Positions 29,957-33,630 of a stretch of 33,630 bases of DNA are shown here, piece after piece. How positions within the stretch are numbered: position 1 is the stretch's first letter; each line of letters begins with the position of its first letter. The notes below the pieces were generated by a model that searched no databases, had not been told where the DNA came from, and saw only the letters and a program-made list of their open reading frames with translations. The translations under genes were made by a program, and so were the position numbers. This DNA comes from Candidatus Parcubacteria bacterium. Its GTDB lineage: Bacteria > Patescibacteriota > Patescibacteriia > CAIXNZ01. The stretch lies in NCBI GenBank assembly GCA_026395685.1, contig JAPLYG010000002.1:1-33630 (forward strand), in the 5' to 3' direction.

Positions 29957-31471
29957 TTATTTGTTAAAACGATATTGCAGGGCCTCGGCTAAATGGCCTG
30001 CTTTAATATTAGCACATTGCTCCAAATCAGCAATTGTTCTGGCTAATTTCAAAATCCGATGGTATCCGCGGCCAGAGAGATGAAACTGATTTACTGCGAC
30101 TTTTAGTAATTCTGAACCGTCAGCGTCAACCCGGCAAAATTCCTTAATATCTTGGGGCCGCATTTCACTATTATACAATACAGCTGAATTTACAAAGCGA
30201 TTTCTTTGAATTTCCCTGGCCACCTCCACTCTTTTTCTTATCTCCGATGACGGCTCCGCAACTTTTTCCGCGGTTAATTGTTCAAATTTTAAACGAGGCA
30301 CCTCAATCTGCATATCAATTCGGTCAATTATTGGCCCGGAAATTTTTTGCTGGTAACGGATAATATTCCCCGGGGAGCAAGTGCAATGTCTCTCTGAATC
30401 AGAAGCAAATCCGCAGGGACAAGGATTTTGTGCTGCCACCAAAATAAACCGTGCAGGATAAGATAAGGTTCCCGACACCCGCGAAATATTAATAACTCCG
30501 TCTTCAAGTGGTTGCCTTAAATTTTCCAGCACCTGTCGGGGAAACTCCGGAAACTCATCCAAGAATAATACACCGCGGTGTGCCAGGCTGATTTCGCCTG
30601 GTCGGGGAATGCGACCGCCGCCAATCAAAGAAATGCCGGAGGCAGTATGGTGCGGAGAACGAAACGGCCGCTGAGTAATCAGGGGATAATCATGATGCAA
30701 TAAACCCGCCACGCTATAAATTTTCGTAACTTCTAAAACCTCGTTAAATGTCATTTTCGGCAAAATCGAGGACATGGCTTTGGCAAGTAAAGTTTTACCC
30801 GAGCCTGGCGGGCCGGAAAGCAGCACATTATGGCCGCCGGATGCAGCAATTTCCAAAGCGCGCTTGGCCAGCTCCTGACCAGTGATGTAAGCCATATCCA
30901 CTTCATTTTCCGGCTCACTATAATTAAGAATCTGACTGGCCTTTGAAGGCTCAATCAAATCCTGGCCAGTTAAATGTTCAACTAATTCTATTAAATTGCG
31001 TACTGTATAAATTTCTATGCCATCAATCAAACTTGCTTCCTGAGCATTTATCCAGGGAATATAAATTTTTTTAAACCCTTTCTCTTTGGCAAAAATAACT
31101 GCCGGTAAAATCCCCGAGGTATGACGCAAATTTCCTTCCAAGGATAATTCGCCGATAAACAGGCTGTCATTTAAATTCAGGTTTAATCCCAGTTCATTTA
31201 TTAAAACGCCGGTCGCCATTGCCAGATCAAATGCCGGGCCTTCTTTTTTTAAATCAGCCGGCGCCAGATTAACCACAATTTTTTTTAAATATGGATAAGA
31301 AAAATTACAATTTTTAATTGCCAGTCTGATGCGCAGTTTCGCTTCCTGAATAGCAGCATCACCCAGCCCGACAATAAAAAAATCAGGTTTGCCGTTAGAG
31401 ACATCCACTTCCACATCTACTAATTGCGGCTTAAGGCCGATCACGGCCACTGAATTTAATTTAGCTAGCAT
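29957..31471 (-). CDS. YifB/ComM-family Mg-chelatase-like AAA+ ATPase
   Basis: ComM/YifB is a hexameric helicase that helps integrate incoming single-stranded DNA during natural transformation. The 504-residue protein has the full family layout: an N-terminal Lon-protease-like S5 fold (KPDFFIVGLGDAAIQEAKLR...VVNLAPADLKKEGPAFDLA), Walker A GPPGSGKTLLAKA (about 220-232), the sensor region HHTASGISLIGGG, Walker B GVLFLDEFPEF, AAQNPCPCG followed by CTCSP cysteines, and a C-terminal helical domain. It is the expected length. No Shine-Dalgarno at ATG 31471. Patescibacteria often keep competence genes, which fits, but no other com gene is in the window. Confidence 0.94.
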   Translation of the reverse strand: MLAKLNSVAVIGLKPQLVDVEVDVSNGKPDFFIVGLGDAAIQEAKLRIRLAIKNCNFSYPYLKKIVVNLAPADLKKEGPAFDLAMATGVLINELGLNLNLNDSLFIGELSLEGNLRHTSGILPAVIFAKEKGFKKIYIPWINAQEASLIDGIEIYTVRNLIELVEHLTGQDLIEPSKASQILNYSEPENEVDMAYITGQELAKRALEIAASGGHNVLLSGPPGSGKTLLAKAMSSILPKMTFNEVLEVTKIYSVAGLLHHDYPLITQRPFRSPHHTASGISLIGGGRIPRPGEISLAHRGVLFLDEFPEFPRQVLENLRQPLEDGVINISRVSGTLSYPARFILVAAQNPCPCGFASDSERHCTCSPGNIIRYQQKISGPIIDRIDMQIEVPRLKFEQLTAEKVAEPSSEIRKRVEVAREIQRNRFVNSAVLYNSEMRPQDIKEFCRVDADGSELLKVAVNQFHLSGRGYHRILKLARTIADLEQCANIKAGHLAEALQYRFNK

Positions 31472-31540
31472 GAAATTGTTATTTGATAATTCCTCATCTG
31501 TGCCTTAATTGTATTTTTTTATGGGCAAACTGTCAAAAAG

Positions 31541-31567
31541 AAAAGGCGTTCCCAGGAACGGAACGCC
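31541..31567 (-). terminator. Terminator of the dksA-lspA-31580 operon
   Basis: On the minus strand GGCGTTCC/GGAACGCC with a 7-nt loop is followed by TTTTCTTTTTG. Confidence 0.85.
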
Positions 31568-31579
31568 AGTTAAATCGAC

Positions 31580-31843
31580 TCACTTTTTGGCTTTTGTCTT
31601 GATTCGGGCTGCTAGCATTTTTTCATCTCTTTCCGCGATGGCAGGTAACTGGTAGACAAGAGCATGGAAACATGATGCCCCGATGATGATAAATGTTATG
31701 CCAAATGGTATGACAAACAGCCTTGACCACAATATTAAGACACCAAAAACAATAAACAAAACAAGTACAGCATAGAACCAGGTTGGTATCAGCAAAACGT
31801 TTGGCTGGACACTTTCAAGTGTTTCATCTTTTTTGGGTTCCAT
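31580..31843 (-). CDS. Small two-helix membrane protein
   Basis: The 87-residue protein is not recognised. It has a polar N-terminus, two hydrophobic helices (TWFYAVLVLFIVFGVLILW and FVIPFGITFIIIGASCFHAL) and a basic C-terminal tail (RIKTKAKK), which suggests the tail is cytoplasmic. ATG 31843 lies one base beyond the lspA stop, with AAGGAGGG inside the end of lspA, so it is probably translated from the lspA transcript. It is one of the Shine-Dalgarno class genes, whereas lspA and dksA in the same transcript are not. Confidence 0.7.
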   Translation of the reverse strand: MEPKKDETLESVQPNVLLIPTWFYAVLVLFIVFGVLILWSRLFVIPFGITFIIIGASCFHALVYQLPAIAERDEKMLAARIKTKAKK

Positions 31844-31844
31844 C

Positions 31845-32318
31845 TTACCCTCCTTTTGAGATCCGTTTGGTCACTTTAAACTCACTTACAATATATACTA
31901 AAACTCCCGCTACTATCAAGCAATCAGCCAGATTAAAAATCGGCCAGATGTGAATATTTATATAATCAACCACGAATCCTAAGGCAAATCGGTCAATTAA
32001 ATTGCTTAAAGCACCAGCAATTACCAAGGAGCTTGCCCAAAACAACTTAATATTACCTGCCTTCAGATTATGCCACCAAAGGTAGCTTAAAAATACCAGG
32101 GCTGAAATTATGAAAAATAAAATTATTGCCTGGGGCAGAGGCAAGCTGAAGGCAATATTATAATTGGGAGTATAAATGATCTGCACTATCGGCTTAAATA
32201 AATAAAATCCCTGACTAGGGATTTTATTTACTATTGAGTATTTGATTATAGATTCTAAAACTAATAAACCAAAACCTGAGGCGATTATTAAACTAATTTT
32301 CCAGAACTTGGAAACCAT
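31845..32318 (-). CDS. lspA: Prolipoprotein signal peptidase II
   Basis: LspA is the aspartic protease that removes signal peptides from lipoproteins in the cytoplasmic membrane. The 157-residue protein has four hydrophobic helices and the two catalytic regions: GALSNLIDRFALGFVVDYINI (first Asp) and FNLADCLIVAGV (second Asp). NYNIAFSLP corresponds to the usual N-x-GxAFS region. It lies one base downstream of dksA and one base upstream of the 31580 gene. No Shine-Dalgarno at ATG 32318. Confidence 0.95.
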   Translation of the reverse strand: MVSKFWKISLIIASGFGLLVLESIIKYSIVNKIPSQGFYLFKPIVQIIYTPNYNIAFSLPLPQAIILFFIISALVFLSYLWWHNLKAGNIKLFWASSLVIAGALSNLIDRFALGFVVDYINIHIWPIFNLADCLIVAGVLVYIVSEFKVTKRISKGG

Positions 32319-32319
32319 T

Positions 32320-32688
32320 TTATTGGCTGGTTAGTTTCTCTTTACATTCAATGCAGGCATTGGAAGTCGGTCTGGCTAAAAGCCTTTCTTCGGCAATTTC
32401 TTTACCGCAATAAGCGCATTTGCCATAATCCCCCTTATCAATTCGTTCCAGTGCGTTTTTGATATCACGCAAAGTTTTTTCCAAAGAAAATTCAACTGAC
32501 AAATTATCAGTATAGGTGGCAATTTCCTCTGCATTTTCATCCTCTTTATCGCCAAAGTCGGGAAATTCTGAACGATAATTATCCTTTATAAATTCATCCT
32601 TTTTGGTAAAACCCGCCAAATCTTTTTCAATTTGTTGTTTACGGATTAATAAGTCATTTTTAATTTTTTCTAAAATTTCTTTATTCAT
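32320..32688 (-). CDS. dksA: DksA/TraR-family zinc-finger transcription regulator
   Basis: The family binds the RNA polymerase secondary channel. With the start at ATG 32688 (MNKEILEKI) the protein has 122 residues: an N-terminal helical pair (KEILEKIKNDLLIRKQQIEKDL), an acidic segment with DKEDENAEE at the position of the DksA coiled-coil tip, and the C-terminal finger CAYCGKEIAEERLLARP...CIEC. The ORF track's 180-residue form reads through the promoter region and is rejected. No Shine-Dalgarno. Two promoters precede it. lspA and a membrane protein follow in the same transcript. The tip motif differs enough from E. coli DksA that ppGpp response cannot be assumed. Confidence 0.9.
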   Translation of the reverse strand: MNKEILEKIKNDLLIRKQQIEKDLAGFTKKDEFIKDNYRSEFPDFGDKEDENAEEIATYTDNLSVEFSLEKTLRDIKNALERIDKGDYGKCAYCGKEIAEERLLARPTSNACIECKEKLTSQ

Positions 32689-32716
32689 ACTTTTTTGACA
32701 GACAAGCTGCCTTAGT

Positions 32717-32747
32717 TTAAAAAATAACGGCTGAAAATAGCTGTTAT
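32717..32747 (-). other. Hairpin and T-run in the dksA leader (possible attenuator)
   Basis: On the minus strand ATAACAGCT and AGCCGTTAT (one A-C mismatch) close a 6-nt loop and are followed by TTTTTT, between promoter and start codon. It has the form of a weak terminator right after the transcription start. Confidence 0.35.
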
Positions 32748-32751
32748 CTAT

Positions 32752-32808
32752 ATTATAGCAAATAAATAACTTATTATAAATATAAATTGAATTGGTAATT
32801 TTGTCAAG
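32752..32808 (-). promoter_or_regulatory. Two tandem promoters of the dksA operon
   Basis: Upstream: TTGACA (32803-32808), 17 nt, TATATT (32780-32785). Downstream: TGC-TATAAT (32752-32757) with a -35-like TTATAA. The downstream box gives a leader of about 60 nt. Confidence 0.65.
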
Positions 32809-32841
32809 TGCCCCCGGGGAAAAAATTTCTTCAAATAGAAA

Positions 32842-33198
32842 AGGCCTCCATGTGATGCCCAATTAAAAATTATTATTGTGGCCACATAAAGGCCTACAGA
32901 CTTCATTTATTAACGTTCGCCCTTACGGCAAAGCTATTAATATTAAAATAAAGTCTGGGAAATCCTCCCTAGAGCGTTAAAAGGATCAACCTTTTACCAT
33001 TTTTCGGCTATTATGCCTTGGGGATATATATATTTGATTTTATTTGTTTTTGTTTTTGTACGCGAATATGCAAAAAAGGTACAAATAATTGCAGCTCCAG
33101 GTCTGCAACCCAGATAAAAAATAGTAAAAGGTAAGGAAATTTAGCCAAATATTAAACTTTGCTAAATATCCTTAAATCTTGTTAAGGTACATCTTTAT
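32842..33198 (-). ncRNA. Candidate structured non-coding RNA, class unknown
   Basis: The approximately 355-base minus-strand region has no ORF but many helices. From 5': TAAGGAtATTTAGC/GCTAAATtTCCTTA (33132-33174), TTGCAG/CTGCAA (33089-33108), TTGTAC/GTACAA (33056-33084), GGC/GCC (33006-33017), TAAAAGG/CCTTTTA, AGACTT/AAGTCT (32898-32956) enclosing TTTGCC/GGCGAA, and a final 13-bp helix AGGCCTTTATGTG/CACATGGAGGCCT (32842-32895) followed by TTTTC. Several pairs are G-U on this strand but would be A-C on the other, which fixes the strand. It starts just after the best promoter of the window. I could not match it to tmRNA, RNase P, SRP or 6S RNA. Ends are approximate. Confidence 0.6.
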
Positions 33199-33204
33199 AA
33201 ACTC

Positions 33205-33233
33205 ATTATATCAATAAATTATATCCTTGTCAA
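33205..33233 (-). promoter_or_regulatory. Full-consensus promoter of the candidate ncRNA
   Basis: TTGACA (33228-33233), 17-nt spacer ending TGA, TATAAT (33205-33210): perfect -35, perfect -10 and extended -10 together, as expected for a stable RNA. Confidence 0.85.
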
Positions 33234-33371
33234 TTTTATGTTCTACTATAAACAACTAAATTATGACTAATTTAAGCCAAAATTCAATAATCTATACAAT
33301 AAACTTTATTTAAACTTATCAGACAAATCAAACCAAATTATATTCATTTAGCTACTAACGTTTTCCCCATC

Positions 33372-33427
33372 TTATCCACAGTATTTATTTTTTATTGTAA
33401 TATTAGCCAAAAATCACTAGTGGATAA
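33372..33427. other. DnaA-box-like sites in AT-rich sequence
   Basis: TTATCCACA (33372-33380) is a perfect DnaA box. AGTGGATAA (33419-33427) is a second with one mismatch in the opposite orientation. They sit at the edge of the very AT-rich stretch 33210-33370, which is otherwise empty. Two sites could be chance or a minor regulatory site; an origin would need more boxes and dnaA or dnaN nearby. Confidence 0.3.
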
Positions 33428-33622
33428 ACTTGAATTTACAATTATTTTAGAAAATATTTGGTTAAAGCGATTATTAGCTAACAAATAGTTAATATCCAAA
33501 TACAAATTTTCTCTATCTTTAGCTGATAATTCAGAAAGAACACCATTATTTTTCCAGTTTTCCCAAGCTAGCTCATTATTTATTAAAGTATATAAATTTT
33601 GCTTAGAATTAGCCAAAATCAT
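33392..33622 (-). CDS. Hypothetical protein at the window edge
   Basis: The 76-residue frame (MILANSKQNLYTLINNELAW...) has a plausible start with GGAAG before ATG 33622, but the window ends eight bases further, so upstream extension cannot be excluded. It is AT-rich, mostly helical by appearance and without motifs (NKLLANNR-type Asn-rich stretches). Its stop overlaps the DnaA-like sites. It may be a real small gene or a chance frame. Confidence 0.4.
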   Translation of the reverse strand: MILANSKQNLYTLINNELAWENWKNNGVLSELSAKDRENLYLDINYLLANNRFNQIFSKIIVNSSLSTSDFWLILQ

Positions 33623-33630
33623 CTTCCTAC

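Noticed and set aside
32689-32862. N-terminal extension of DksA/TraR to 180 residues
   Set aside because: It reads through two promoters; the family N-terminus matches the start at 32688.
32842-33198. Candidate ncRNA as tmRNA, RNase P RNA, SRP RNA or 6S RNA
   Set aside because: No tRNA-like CCA end with a TTCGA-type arm, no GAGGAAAGTCC core, no GGAAG-type SRP domain IV apex and no single long bubble-hairpin could be seen. The class is left open.
1-33630. CRISPR array, prophage or classical insertion sequence
   Set aside because: No regularly spaced direct repeats, phage structural genes or DDE transposase were seen; the only transposase is the RAYT.

Overview
The window looks like a chromosomal piece of a Candidatus Patescibacteria (CPR) genome. 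The support is a Mbov_0395-type pilin-like protein, DUF5652, a K+-independent type proton pyrophosphatase, a YifB/ComM helicase, a LysM-M23 peptidase with a membrane anchor, a LAGLIDADG ORF lodged among tRNA-Leu genes, and many small orphan proteins. I cannot place it more finely, and this is inference from gene content, not a search.

Layout. 1-2000: a phosphoribosyltransferase/LOG-like fusion. 2041-3017: tRNA-Leu(TAG), a LAGLIDADG ORF, a 5' tRNA-Leu fragment and tRNA-Leu(CAG), the last beginning inside a 34-bp perfect palindrome. 3062-6749: a pilin-like protein, a zinc-ribbon/SEC-C protein, an orphan cassette and a pair of overlapping paralogous zinc-ribbon genes. 6926-19049: the nucleotide excision repair set uvrC, uvrA and uvrB, broken up by two related ABC exporters and, between those, a block of small genes (a triple-repeat protein, two ribbon-helix-helix proteins, a membrane zinc ribbon). 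19178-19759: a REP-associated tyrosine transposase (RAYT). 19923-20773: two orphan genes. 21097-23784: an SMC-like protein with no visible hinge. 23994-27552: DUF5652, cupin, a (p)ppGpp-hydrolase-like HD protein and hppA. 27957-31471: LysM-M23 peptidase, a hypothetical protein and yifB. 31580-32688: dksA/traR, lspA and a two-helix membrane protein in one operon. 32842-33233: an apparently structured, strongly promoted non-coding RNA. 33372-33622: DnaA-box-like sites and an orphan ORF.

Two gene classes are visible. Housekeeping genes (uvrABC, smc, hppA, lspA, dksA, yifB, cupin, DUF5652) start without a Shine-Dalgarno sequence and are AT-rich at the wobble position. Most orphan genes, plus one ABC exporter and the HD protein, start behind a strong AGGAGG-type site, look richer in G+C, and usually carry their own promoter (often TTGACA-N14-TGn-hexamer) and hairpin terminator, like self-contained cassettes set between housekeeping genes.

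The most unusual layer is the palindromes. Around the RAYT gene there are (a) loopless perfect palindromes of 30-34 bp, two with the same ends (AAATGTAG...CTACAAAA), two sitting in the loops of larger terminator-like hairpins and one inside the RAYT coding sequence; and (b) double hairpins of form CTTTAG - exactly 7 nt - CTAAAG, one touching the 3' end of a UvrC that lacks its helix-hairpin-helix domain and one between uvrB and a 48-bp duplicated uvrB start beside the RAYT stop codon. I read these as the products of a RAYT/REP system that has moved around the uvr gene boundaries. The other main candidates for something undescribed are the ncRNA upstream of dksA and the hinge-less SMC.
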